Positions 5,226-14,110 of a stretch of 15,880 bases of DNA are shown one piece after another. Made by a program: the position numbers and the translations under genes. The notes under the pieces are model-generated. The model did no database searches. It was not told the origin of the DNA and worked only from the letters and a program-made list of their open reading frames with translations. Where the stretch lies: assembly GCA_005889515.1 (NCBI GenBank), contig VBHE01000284.1, positions 6,408 through 22,287 on the forward strand, in the 5' to 3' direction. The DNA comes from Chloroflexota bacterium (GTDB taxonomy: Bacteria; Chloroflexota; Dormibacteria; Aeolococcales; Aeolococcaceae). Every line of letters starts with the position of its first letter. Position 1 is the first letter of the stretch.

Positions 5226-8200
5226 ATGTCCGAGGCGCTCGATCTCTTCTCCCCGGCGGCGCGTGGGTGGTTCTCCGCCACCTTCGCCGCGCCGACGGCG
5301 GTGCAGGAGCAGGGGTGGCCGCGGATCGCCGCCGGCAGCCACACGCTGCTCTGCGCCCCGACCGGGAGCGGCAAGACCCTCGCCGCCTTCCTCTGGTCGA
5401 TCGACCGCCTCGGCGACGCCGCGCCGCCTCCACCCGCCGAACGGTGCCGGGTCCTCTACGTCTCCCCGCTCCGCGCCCTCACCGTCGACGTCGAGCGCAA
5501 TCTCCGCGCCCCGCTGCGGGGCATCGCCCTCGAGGCGGAGCGGCGGGGTCTCGCCGTCCCCGACATCGCCGTGGGGGTGCGGAGCGGCGACACCCCCGCC
5601 GACCAGCGCCGCCTGCTCGCCCGCCGCCCCCCCGACGTCCTCATCACCACCCCCGAGTCGCTCTACCTCCTGCTCACCAGCGCCGCGCGCGAGGGGCTGC
5701 GCAGCGTCCGCTGGGTCGTCGTCGACGAGATCCACGCGCTCGCCGCCACCAAGCGCGGTGCCCACCTCGCCCTGAGCCTCGAGCGCCTCTGCGCGCTCAC
5801 CGCCTCCGAGCCGCAGCGGATCGGGCTCTCGGCCACCCAGCGGCCGCTCGAGGAGGTGGCGCGCTTCCTCGGCGGGTCGGCTCGGGAGGTGGAGATCGTC
5901 GACGTCAGTGCCGCGGGGCGGAGCGGCGGGGGGCGGCTCGAGGTCAGCGTCGAGGTGCCGGTGGAGGACATGGCCGACCTCGAGCGCGGCGCCGAGCCGG
6001 CCTCCGGGCCCGCGGCCGCGATCGGCGACGGCCGGGAGCTGCCGCGGCGGAGCATCTGGCCCGCGCTCCATCCGCGGATCCTCGAGCTCATCCGGGCCCA
6101 CCGCTCGACGATCGTCTTCGTCAACTCGCGACGGCTCGCCGAGCGGCTGGCCTCGCGCCTCAACGAGCTCGCCGGCGAGGAGCTGGTGCGCGCCCACCAC
6201 GGATCCATCGCACGCGAGCAGCGCATCGAGATCGAGGATGCGCTCAAGAGCGGCCGGCTTCCCGCCCTCGTCGCCACCTCCAGCCTCGAGCTCGGCATCG
6301 ACATGGGCGCGGTCGACCTGGTGATCCAGGTCGAGGCGCCGGTGGGGGTGAGCGCCGGCATCCAGCGCATCGGCCGGGCGGGCCACCACGTCGGCGAGCC
6401 GTCGAAGGGGGTGGTCCTCCCCAAGTACCGCGGCGACCTGCTGGAGTGCGCGGCCGTCGTCGAGCTCATGCTCCGCGGGGAGATCGAGCACACCCGGGTG
6501 CCCCGCAACCCGCTCGACGTGCTCGCCCAGCAGGTCGTCGCCATGTGCGCCCTCGACGAGTGGGCGGTGAGCGATCTCGCCGCCCTCGTCCGCCGCGCCC
6601 ACCCCTTCGCCGAGCTCGGCGACCGGGCGCTGGAGAGCACCCTGGAGATGCTCGCGGGCGCCTACCCCGCCGACGAGTTCGCCGAGCTGCGGGCGCGCGT
6701 GGTCTGGGACCGCGCCCGGGGGACCGTGCGCGGCCGCAGCGGCACCCAGCGGCTGGCGGTCACCAACGCCGGCACCATCCCCGACCGCGGGCTCTACCCG
6801 GTCACCCTCTTCGACGACGGCCGCCGCGTCGGTGAGCTCGACGAGGAGATGGTCTACGAGATGCGGCCGGGCGAGACCTTCGTGCTCGGCGCCACCACCT
6901 GGCGGGTCGCCGAGATCACCCCGACCCAGGTGCAGGTGACCCCGGCGCCCGGCGAGCCCGGCCGCACCGCCTTCTGGCACGGCGACGCCCTCGGCCGGCC
7001 CGTCGAGGTGGGGCGCGCCCTGGGCCGGCTCTGCCGCGAGCTCGGCGAGGTCGACGACGACGCCGCGCAGGCGCGGCTGCGCGAGCGTGCCAACCTCGAC
7101 GAGCGGGCGGCGCGCAACCTCGTCGCCTACCTCGCCGAGCAGCGCGAGGCGACCGGCGCGGTCCCCGACGACCGCACCGTCGTCGTCGAGCGCTTCCGCG
7201 ACCAGCTCGGCGACTGGCGGGTCTGCGTCCTCACCCCCTTCGGCGCGCGGGTCCACGCCCCCTGGGCACTCGCCGCGACCGCGCGGCTGCGTGAGCGCCT
7301 CGGCGTCGACGTGCAGGCGATCCACAGCGACGACGGGTTCGCGGTGCGCCTCCCCGACGTCGACCATCCGCCGCCGGTCGAGGAGCTGCTGCTCGATCCC
7401 GACGAGGCGTCGGAGCTCGTCACCGCGTCGCTGGGGCAGTCGGCGCTCTTCGCCGCGCGCTTCCGTGAGAACGCGGCGCGGGCACTGCTGCTGCCCCGGC
7501 GCCGCCCCGGCGAGCGCACCCCGCTGTGGAAGCAGCGTCAGCGCAGCCACGACCTGCTCCAGGTCGCGGCGCGGCACGCGTCCTTCCCGATCATCGTCGA
7601 GACCCTGCGCGAATGCCTTGCGGACGTCTTCGACATGAACGCGCTCACCGCGCTGCTCCGCGAGGTGCGGGCGCGCAAGGTGCGGGTGGTCGCCGTCGAC
7701 AGCGAGCGCGCGTCGCCGTTCGCGACCTCGCTGGTCTTCGACTGGGTCGCGGAGTTCATGTACGAGGGCGACCAGCCCCTTGCCGAGCGGCGCGCCCAGG
7801 CGCTTGCGCTCGACCGCGAGCTGCTCGCCGAGCTGCTCGGCACCGAGGAGCTGCGCGAGCTGCTCGACCCCGGCGCGGTCGCCGCCCTCGAGCTCGAGCT
7901 CCAGGGTCTCGGCGACGGCCGGCGGCCGCGTGATGCCGACGCCGCCGGCGACCTGCTCCGCCGCCTCGGCGATCTCGGCGCGGAGGAGGCCGCCGCCCGC
8001 GGCGTCGACCCCGCCTGGCTGACGGCGCTCGAGACCGAACGCCGCGCCGTCGCGGTGCGCATCGCCGGGGAGCTCCGCTGGATCGCCGCCGACGACGCGG
8101 GCCGCTACCGCGACGCCCTCGGCGTCGCCCTGCCCGCCGGGCTCGCCGAGGCCCATCTCGAGGGTGGCTCCGACCCCCTCGGCGACCTGCTCCGCCGCCA

Positions 8201-9543
8201 CGCCCGCACCCACGTCCCCTTCGCGGCCGCGGAGCCGGCGCGGCGGTGGGGTCTGGGGGTGGCCTCGGTGGATGCGGCGCTGCGCCGGCTCGCCGCGACC
8301 GACGGGCTCCTCCACGGCGCCTTCCTCGCCACCGGGGGCGCCTCGGAGTGGTGCCATCCCGAGGTGCTCCGCAGCCTGCGGCGGCGCTCGCTCGCGGCGC
8401 TGCGCCGCCAGGTCGAGCCGGTCGCGATCGAGACCCTGGGCGGCTTCCTCCCCGCCTGGCAGGGGGTGGACACCGGACGCCGGGGGATCGAGCAGCTGCT
8501 CGAGGTCGTCGGCGCCCTCCAGGGCGCGGTCGTGCCCGCCGCGACCCTGGAGCGCGACGTCCTCGGCTCGCGGGTGCACGACTACCAGCCCCGGCTGCTC
8601 GACGAGCTCATCTCCCTCGGCGAGGTGGTCTGGGTCGGACGCGGTCCGCTCGGCAGCGGCGACGGCCGGGTCGCCCTCTACCGCCGCGACGACGCCGCCC
8701 GGCTCGTCCCCGAGCCCGCCGAGGCGCCCGACGGCCGCCTCCACGAGCGGCTCCGCACCGAGCTCGGGGGGCGCGGCGCCTCCTTCTTCCAGGACCTCTA
8801 TCGAGGCTGCGGCGGCGGCGATCCCGAGGAGCTCACCGACGCCCTCTGGGACCTGGTCTGGGCCGGCGAGGTGACCAACGACAGTGCGGCGCCGCTGCGC
8901 CTGCCCGGGCCCCGGCCGCGGCGCACCTCCGGCCGCCGGCCGCTGATGCGGCTCGCTCCGCCGCGTGCTCAGGGCCGCTGGTCGCTCGTCTCGGGGCTGC
9001 GCGAGCCGGCGGTGTCGCCGACCGAGCGGCTCCACGCGCTGAGCGCGACCCTGCTCGGCCGCCACGGGGTGCTCACCCGCGAGGCGGTGCTCGCCGAGGG
9101 CGTCCCCGGGGGCTTCGCCGCGCTCTACCCGGTGCTCCGGGCGATGGAGGAGGCCGGGCGGGTGCGCCGCGGCTACTTCGTCGAAGGTCTCGGTGCCTCC
9201 CAGTTCGCCCTCCCCGGCGCGGTGGACCGGCTCCGTGCGGTTCGCGACGAGCCGCCGGGGGCGGTCGTGCTCGCCGCGACCGACCCCGCGAACCCCTACG
9301 GCGCGACGGTGCCGTGGCCGCAGATGGCCGGTCGGGCCGCCCGCACCGCCGGCGCCTACGTGGTGCTCGACGGCGGCCGGCTGCGGCTCCTCCTCGAGCG
9401 CGGCGGGCGCGGGCTGCTCACCGCCGGCGACCGTCGACGGCGAGCCGGTGCGGGGCTGCGCACTGGAGGCGGGGCTGCGCGAGGCCGGGTTCGGGGTGTC
9501 GCCCCGCGGCCTGGTCCTCTGGGGCCGTTCTCACCGGGGGTGA
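5226..9543 (+). CDS. lhr: Lhr-type ATP-dependent helicase, frame break near C-terminus
   Basis: Large superfamily 2 helicase of the Lhr family, a 3'-5' DNA/RNA helicase linked to DNA repair. ATG 5226 starts the conserved N-terminus (LDLFSPAARGWF); the frame also runs upstream through the terminator, which is not coding. Motifs, by residue: I APTGSGKT (44-51), Ia SPLRAL, Ib TTPESLYLLLTS, II DEIH (167-170), III SAT (about 201-203), IV IVFVNSRRLAERL, V TSSLELGIDMGAVD (GID near 358), VI QRIGRAGHH (near 380). The winged-helix, core and long C-terminal regions follow in one frame to GGRGLLTAGD (about 9431, 1402 codons). The expected C-terminal end (VDGEPVRG ... REAGFGVSPRGLVLWG) continues in another frame to TGA 9541-9543. 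A stretch usually present between these is missing, so an out-of-frame deletion lies near 9420-9432. Without it the frame would run on antisense to malQ. The helicase core is intact. Confidence 0.9.
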
Positions 9544-11399
9544 GGTACTCCCCCCCGGTTCAGCAGCCCCGCGACCCGGCGGGTGCGGGGGTCGTCGAGC
9601 ACCGCCTCCAGCGGCGCGGGGAGGGCGAGGCACCAGTTCGGCCAGGTGTCGGTGGTGGCGGGCATGTTCGGCCGCTCGGTCACCCCGAGGCAGTCGTCGA
9701 GGGTCGCGGTCACCAACGCCGACGGGGCCTGCGCGAGCCGCGCGTGCAGCGCCTCGACGGCCATGTCGACCGGGGCGCCGGCGCCCAGGCCGGTGAGGGC
9801 GCCGATGCGGTCGCGGATCGCGTTCGTGGACTCGAGGTTGGGCTCGACGCCCGCACTGCGCTGGTCGTCGATGTCGGAGCCGGTCCACATCCCCGCCACC
9901 GTGGGGAGGTCGTGGGTGGTGATCGCGCTGAGCGCACGCCGGGGATAGCGCTCCGGCGGGTCGGTCTCGAACCAGAGCAGCCGGTAGGAGAGCATCCGCC
10001 GCTCCGCCATCGCGGTGCGCACCGTGTCCTCCACGGTGCCGAGGTCCTCACCGCAGACGTAGGCGCCGGCGCGGGCGCTCTCCAGGGCGAGGACATCGAG
10101 CAGCTCTTCGTGGGGATAGCGCACGTAGGCGCCGTCGGCGGGTCCGAGCCCGGCGGGGATCCAGAAGAGCCGGAAGAGCCCCATGACGTGGTCGACACGG
10201 AGCGCCGCGGCGTGGCGGAGCGCGGCGCGAATGGTGGCGGCGAACGGCTCATAGCCGGCGCGGCGCAGCCGCCACGGATGGAACGGCGGCAGCCCCCAGT
10301 CCTGGCCGGCGGCGTTGAACTCGTCGGGCGGCGCCCCCACCCGCACCCCGGAGGCGAGGATCTCCTGCCAGCTCCAGGCGTCGGCGCCGCCCGGGTCGAC
10401 TCCGATGGCGAGGTCGTGCATGAGCGAGAGCGGCTCCGACGCGGCGGCCAGCTGGCGGTCGAGGAGCCACTGCAGCCAGGCGTGGTGGTCGATGCGGCGG
10501 CGATGCTCGGCGCGGAAGCCCGCGACCTCGGCGGTGTCCGGCCGCCGCAGCGCCTCGGGCCAGTCCTGCCACCGCCCCCCGTGCACCTCGGCGAGGGCGC
10601 ACCAGGTGGCGAAGCGCTCCAGCTGCTCGCCCTCGGTGGCGCGGTAGGCGTCGAAGCCGGGGTCCCCCGCGAAGCCGGCCCAGATCTCCTCGAGGGCCTC
10701 GGTCTTGAGCCGGTGGACGGCGTCGCGGTCGATGAGCCGCCGCCGGTTCAGCTCGCGGCCGGCGGCGGCGAGGGCGTCGAGCCGGGCGCCCAGCGCGGCG
10801 GCGCCGGGGACCTCCTCGACCCGCAGGTAGAGCGGGTTGCGGTAGAGGCGGCTGCTCGGGAAGTAGGGGCTCGGCTGCTGGGGCTCTCCGGGAGCGACCG
10901 CATGGAGCGGGTTGACGAGGACCATCCCGGCGCCGAGCTCGGCGGCCGAGCGCCGGGCGAGGCCGGCGAGGTCGCCGAGGTCGCCCATGCCCCAGCTCCG
11001 CGCCGAGCGGAGCGCGTAGAGCTGCGCCGCCCAGCCCCAGGTGCGCAGGCCGGCGGGGAGGTGGCACCGACCCGGGCTGACGATCAGCCGGGTGCTGCCG
11101 CCGTCCTCGCGCACCAGCCGGTGATAGCCCGGCGGCAGCCCGGCGGGCAGCCGGCCGGTGGCGACGCCCAGGTCGGTGCCGTCCTCGAGCACCACCGTCG
11201 CCGGCCTCGCGAGCCGGGGACGCCGGCCGGAGCGGACGACCTGCACCCGGCCGTCGTCGGCGGGGCGCTCGGCGTCGGCGCCCAGGGCGTCCAGGACCGC
11301 AGCGACGGTGGCGGCCGACGCCGTCCGCCAGCCCCCGGTCGCATCACGGAAGCCGGTGAGCACGCCCCAGGCGGCAGGGTCCGGGCTCAGCCCCTCCAC
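9531..11399 (-). CDS. malQ: 4-alpha-glucanotransferase (amylomaltase, GH77)
   Basis: Transfers alpha-1,4-glucan segments between maltodextrins with release of glucose; cytoplasmic maltodextrin or glycogen metabolism. 622 residues. The GTG start at 11399 overlaps the stop of the upstream kumamolisin gene by 13 nt, with a GAGG site just before it, consistent with translational coupling. GH77 landmarks are RSWGMGDLGDL, VLVNPLHA, PSPYFPSSR with NPLYL, LRVDHVMGL with nucleophile Asp403, VCGEDLGTVED with acid/base Glu451, and TTHDLPTVAGMW with Asp497. An N-terminal accessory domain (about 1-110) precedes the barrel. The C-terminus (AGLLNRGG) ends at TGA 9533-9531, overlapping the convergent helicase end by 13 nt, so no separate terminator fits between them. 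No other maltose genes are in view. Confidence 0.95.
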   Translation of the reverse strand: MEGLSPDPAAWGVLTGFRDATGGWRTASAATVAAVLDALGADAERPADDGRVQVVRSGRRPRLARPATVVLEDGTDLGVATGRLPAGLPPGYHRLVREDGGSTRLIVSPGRCHLPAGLRTWGWAAQLYALRSARSWGMGDLGDLAGLARRSAAELGAGMVLVNPLHAVAPGEPQQPSPYFPSSRLYRNPLYLRVEEVPGAAALGARLDALAAAGRELNRRRLIDRDAVHRLKTEALEEIWAGFAGDPGFDAYRATEGEQLERFATWCALAEVHGGRWQDWPEALRRPDTAEVAGFRAEHRRRIDHHAWLQWLLDRQLAAASEPLSLMHDLAIGVDPGGADAWSWQEILASGVRVGAPPDEFNAAGQDWGLPPFHPWRLRRAGYEPFAATIRAALRHAAALRVDHVMGLFRLFWIPAGLGPADGAYVRYPHEELLDVLALESARAGAYVCGEDLGTVEDTVRTAMAERRMLSYRLLWFETDPPERYPRRALSAITTHDLPTVAGMWTGSDIDDQRSAGVEPNLESTNAIRDRIGALTGLGAGAPVDMAVEALHARLAQAPSALVTATLDDCLGVTERPNMPATTDTWPNWCLALPAPLEAVLDDPRTRRVAGLLNRGGVPHPR

Positions 11400-13006
11400 G
11401 CCGCCTCGGGGGGCGCGGGCGCCTTCCTCCGGCCGACCACGACCGAGCCCCCGAGAGCGGCGAGGATGGCGCCGCCGCGGGGGCTGCCCAGGCCGGTGCA
11501 GGCATCCCAGCCGGGACCGGCGGTGTAGGCGCCATTGCCGCCGTCGGTGATGTCGCGGAATCCGCCGCCGGCGAGCACTGCGCCATAGAGCTCGGGGTTG
11601 AGGAACCCGACCGGCCTCCCCAGCCGCTCGTTGAGCAGGGCGACCAGCCCCGCCCAGAGCGGCGCGACCGCGCTGGTGCCGCCGACCACGGTCGCCTGGC
11701 CGTCGACGAGCACCCGGTAGCCGGTCTGCGGGTCGGCGTCGCCGCAGACGTCGGGGACGCCGCGGCCGCGCCGGCCGCCGGGGTTTGCGGAGGGCGGGAC
11801 CGAGGCGTTCGCCTGCCAGGACGGTGCGTCGAAGCTGTCGCTGACGCCGCCTCCCGTCGCCCCGCCGGCCGCACCGTCATTCCAGACCACCTCCGCGGTG
11901 ATCCCGCCGGCGCCGGCGGTGAGCCGGGTGCCGCCGCAGGCGACGACGTGCGGGCTCGAGGCGGGGAAGTCGGTGTGGGCCAGGCCGTCGGCGGCCCCGT
12001 CACCGGAGCCGGCGTCGCCCGAGGCGCAGAGGACGGTGACGCCCAGGGCCGCGGCGTCCTGAAGGACGGCGTCGAGCGCAGACATCGACTGGCCCGTCCA
12101 CGCCGACTCCGGGCCGCCCCAGCTGATCGACACCGCCGACGGCCGGCGGACGTCGTCGTGGATCGCGGTGGAGACCACGTCGAGGAAGCCGCGGTCGGTG
12201 TTCGGCGCGAAGTAGACGGCGATCCGCGCCCCCGGGGCGACCGCGCCGGCGACCTCGATGTCGAGCATCACCTCGCCGTCGGGACCGCTCGCATTCCCCT
12301 CGGGTTGGTTCATGCCACCGTCGACGGAAACCGAGACGATCGCCGGTGAGATGGGCCCGAGGCCCTGGAAGTACTGGTCGAGGTCCGCCTTCCGGTAGCC
12401 GCCGCCGAGCTCGACGATGGCGATGCACTGACCGGCGCCGGTGGCCCGGGCGGGGAAGTCGTAGAGCCGCGCCACCTCGACCGGCGAGAACGACGCCGCC
12501 ACCGCGTGGGCCTGCACCGGCCGCCCGTCCCGGAGCAGGGGGCGGAAGTGCGGCCGCGCCTGGGGGCGGTCGTCGAGGCCGAAGATCCCCTCGATCGCGG
12601 GCGCCACCTCCGCCGGCACGGTGAGCGGTCCCTGCCGGCCGCGATGGACGGCGCCGTCGATGTCGTAGAGGAAGAGCCGGGTCCCGAAGGCGGACTCCAG
12701 CGCGCTCACCGGCCCCGAGAGCACGACGCTGCGGCGTGCGGGGCTGGCGTCGACGACGTCGAGGCCGTGGTCGTGGGCGAAGGCCTCGACCCGGGCGATG
12801 TCCTCGGGGTCGGCGCCGGCGATCTCCTCGATCTCGCGTCGCTTGAGGTGGGGTCGCGCCTTTCCCCGGTCGGGGAGAGCGCCGCGGCGGCGGAGCTGGA
12901 CGGTCACCTCGACCCGCTGCCCCGGGTCGGCGGGGGACACGCGGCGCTCTTCGGGCAGGGGAGTCCGCTCGCTCCCGGCGAGCTCGACCCGTGGTGCGTC
13001 GCCCAT
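11387..13006 (-). CDS. kumamolisin-like S53 acid peptidase, no signal peptide
   Basis: Serine-carboxyl endopeptidase made as a pro-enzyme, active at acid pH. 539 residues. ATG 13006 is chosen because AGGAGG lies 5 nt upstream and the upstream extension is low-complexity. The propeptide (about 1-170) has the family's LSGPVSALESAFGTRLFLY and IEGIFGLDDRPQARPHFR. The catalytic domain begins around YDFPARATGAGQCIAIVELGGGY. Catalytic Glu245/Asp249 (GEVMLDIEVAG), oxyanion Asp331 (CASGDAGS) and Ser445 (VGGTSAVAP) keep the 4-, 82- and 114-residue spacings of kumamolisin. The calcium site is at the C-terminus (FRDITDGGNGAY ... AGPGWDACTGLGSP). The N-terminus (MGDAPRVELAGSERTP) has no signal peptide, as in some kumamolisin precursors, so the export route is unclear. 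It overlaps malQ by 13 nt on the same strand, probably one operon. It is the second S53 gene in the window, and this one is intact. Confidence 0.95.
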   Translation of the reverse strand: MGDAPRVELAGSERTPLPEERRVSPADPGQRVEVTVQLRRRGALPDRGKARPHLKRREIEEIAGADPEDIARVEAFAHDHGLDVVDASPARRSVVLSGPVSALESAFGTRLFLYDIDGAVHRGRQGPLTVPAEVAPAIEGIFGLDDRPQARPHFRPLLRDGRPVQAHAVAASFSPVEVARLYDFPARATGAGQCIAIVELGGGYRKADLDQYFQGLGPISPAIVSVSVDGGMNQPEGNASGPDGEVMLDIEVAGAVAPGARIAVYFAPNTDRGFLDVVSTAIHDDVRRPSAVSISWGGPESAWTGQSMSALDAVLQDAAALGVTVLCASGDAGSGDGAADGLAHTDFPASSPHVVACGGTRLTAGAGGITAEVVWNDGAAGGATGGGVSDSFDAPSWQANASVPPSANPGGRRGRGVPDVCGDADPQTGYRVLVDGQATVVGGTSAVAPLWAGLVALLNERLGRPVGFLNPELYGAVLAGGGFRDITDGGNGAYTAGPGWDACTGLGSPRGGAILAALGGSVVVGRRKAPAPPEAAWRG

Positions 13007-13046
13007 CGCCGCCTCCTGTGCAGGCCCGGTCCCGCCCCCGCGGCCT

Positions 13047-13075
13047 ACTGTAGCGGCGGCGTCCGGGCGGTCACC
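13047..13075 (-). promoter_or_regulatory. candidate promoter for the kumamolisin-malQ operon
   Basis: On the minus strand GGTGAC (13075-13070), 17 nt, then TACAGT (13052-13047), a good TANNNT -10. The implied start of transcription is about 35 nt before the peptidase ATG. The -35 is weak, so this is tentative. Confidence 0.35.
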
Positions 13076-13096
13076 CGCGCCCGCGCGCTCGCGAGA

Positions 13097-13134
13097 GGGC
13101 CGCCTGCCCAGGGGAAAGGTGGAGCAGGCGGCCC
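13097..13134 (+). promoter_or_regulatory. 11-bp hairpin in the leader of the propeller lipoprotein gene
   Basis: GGGCCGCCTGC (13097-13107) pairs perfectly with GCAGGCGGCCC (13124-13134) around a purine-rich 16-nt loop. It sits 31 nt upstream of the ATG at 13166 in the 159-nt divergent region. No T-tract follows on either strand, so it is not a standard terminator. It could be an operator, a leader structure or a stabilising hairpin. Confidence 0.45.
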
Positions 13135-13165
13135 GATCACCCATACGCGCCGGGAGGGACGCCGG

Positions 13166-14110
13166 ATGTGTCGGATCTCCATCCCGCCGGTGATCGGCGC
13201 CGCCGCGCTGCTGATGGCGGCGTGCTCCTCGACGGCGGCCCCCCCGGCGACCTCTCCTCCGGCGCTCCAGAGCCCGGCGGTCGCGACCGGCACGGCGACC
13301 GTGTCGGCGTCCACCGCGGCGGGTGGCGGCCTCGACCGCTGTCCTCCGGCCCGGCCGCTGGCGACCCTGCCGATCCTCGCCCGGCCGCCGCTGCGTCCCG
13401 ACGACCTCGCGGTCGCGAGTGAGGGCGGCCTCTGGGTCAGCGATCCCGACGGTGGCCACCTCGCCCGCGTCGACGCGGGCGGCCGCCAGGTGACCCGGGT
13501 CGAGGACCCCCGCGGCCCGGAGGGCATCGGCGTGCTCGGCGACGGCCGCCTGGTGCTCGCCGAGCAGAGGCCGAACCGGCTGGTGACCCTGCGCCCGCCG
13601 GACCCGACGGTGACCGAGCTGGTCCGCCTGCCTCCGGCGGGCGCCAACCTCGGCGTCGACGGCATCGCCCTCGACCCGGCGCGGCATCGCATCCTCATCC
13701 CCGACAGCGCCGCCGGGGCGCTCCGCGCCCTCCCGCTCGACGGTGGCCCCCTAGTCACCCTGGCCACCGGGGTGGGCCGGGCGGTGGGCGCCGCGGCGGC
13801 GCCGGACGGCTCCGTCTACGTCGCCGCCGAGGCCTCGCCGGGCCTGCTTCGGGTCGACCCCGGCGGCGGGGTGCACCCGGTGGGCCGGCTCGGCGACCTC
13901 GACGACGTCGTCCTCGCCGGCGGCCTCCTCTACGTCACCGCGCTCGGCGCCCACTCCGTCCTCGCCGTCGACCCCGCCGGCGGCGGCGATCGCACCCTCG
14001 CCACCGGGCTCGGCGAGCCCCAGGGCCTCGCCGTCCTCCCCGACGGCCGCCTCGCCGCCGCCGACTCGACCTCCGGGCTGATCGTCGCCATCGACGCCTG
14101 CGGAGGGTGA
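13166..14110 (+). CDS. six-bladed beta-propeller lipoprotein (NHL/SMP-30-like)
   Basis: 314 residues. ATG 13166 has GGGAGG 8 nt upstream; the longer open frame upstream is antisense to the peptidase. The N-terminus (PPVIGAAALLMAACSS) is a lipoprotein signal with Cys at about residue 20. Met at -3 of the lipobox is unusual, so simple secretion is also possible. A Pro/Ala/Thr/Ser linker follows, then six repeats with the pattern hydrophobic-DG-LhVAD-LhhhDP: for example GGLWVSDPDGGHLARVDAGG, GDGRLVLAEQRPNRLV, DGSVYVAAEASPGLLRVDP and DGRLAAADSTSGLIVAIDA. Cys in DRCPP before blade 1 and Cys in IDACGG at the end could form a disulfide closing the ring (inference). Likely an extracytoplasmic ligand-binding or lactonase-like propeller; no catalytic residues can be assigned. 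Its stop overlaps the kynureninase start. Confidence 0.85.
   Translation: MCRISIPPVIGAAALLMAACSSTAAPPATSPPALQSPAVATGTATVSASTAAGGGLDRCPPARPLATLPILARPPLRPDDLAVASEGGLWVSDPDGGHLARVDAGGRQVTRVEDPRGPEGIGVLGDGRLVLAEQRPNRLVTLRPPDPTVTELVRLPPAGANLGVDGIALDPARHRILIPDSAAGALRALPLDGGPLVTLATGVGRAVGAAAAPDGSVYVAAEASPGLLRVDPGGGVHPVGRLGDLDDVVLAGGLLYVTALGAHSVLAVDPAGGGDRTLATGLGEPQGLAVLPDGRLAAADSTSGLIVAIDACGG

Noticed and set aside
5178..9065. 1295-codon open frame antisense to the helicase gene
   Set aside because: It is Gly/Ala/Arg/Val-rich with no motifs, as expected from the GC-rich third positions of the helicase gene on the other strand, which has clear helicase motifs.
9544..11528. Continuation of the helicase frame across malQ as one very long protein
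   Set aside because: After about 9431 the translation loses family similarity and becomes a Gly/Glu/Val-rich antisense shadow of malQ, while the true helicase tail is found in another frame.
12506..13165. N-terminal extension of the propeller lipoprotein frame
   Set aside because: It is antisense to the S53 peptidase. A good ribosome site and lipoprotein signal place the start at 13166.
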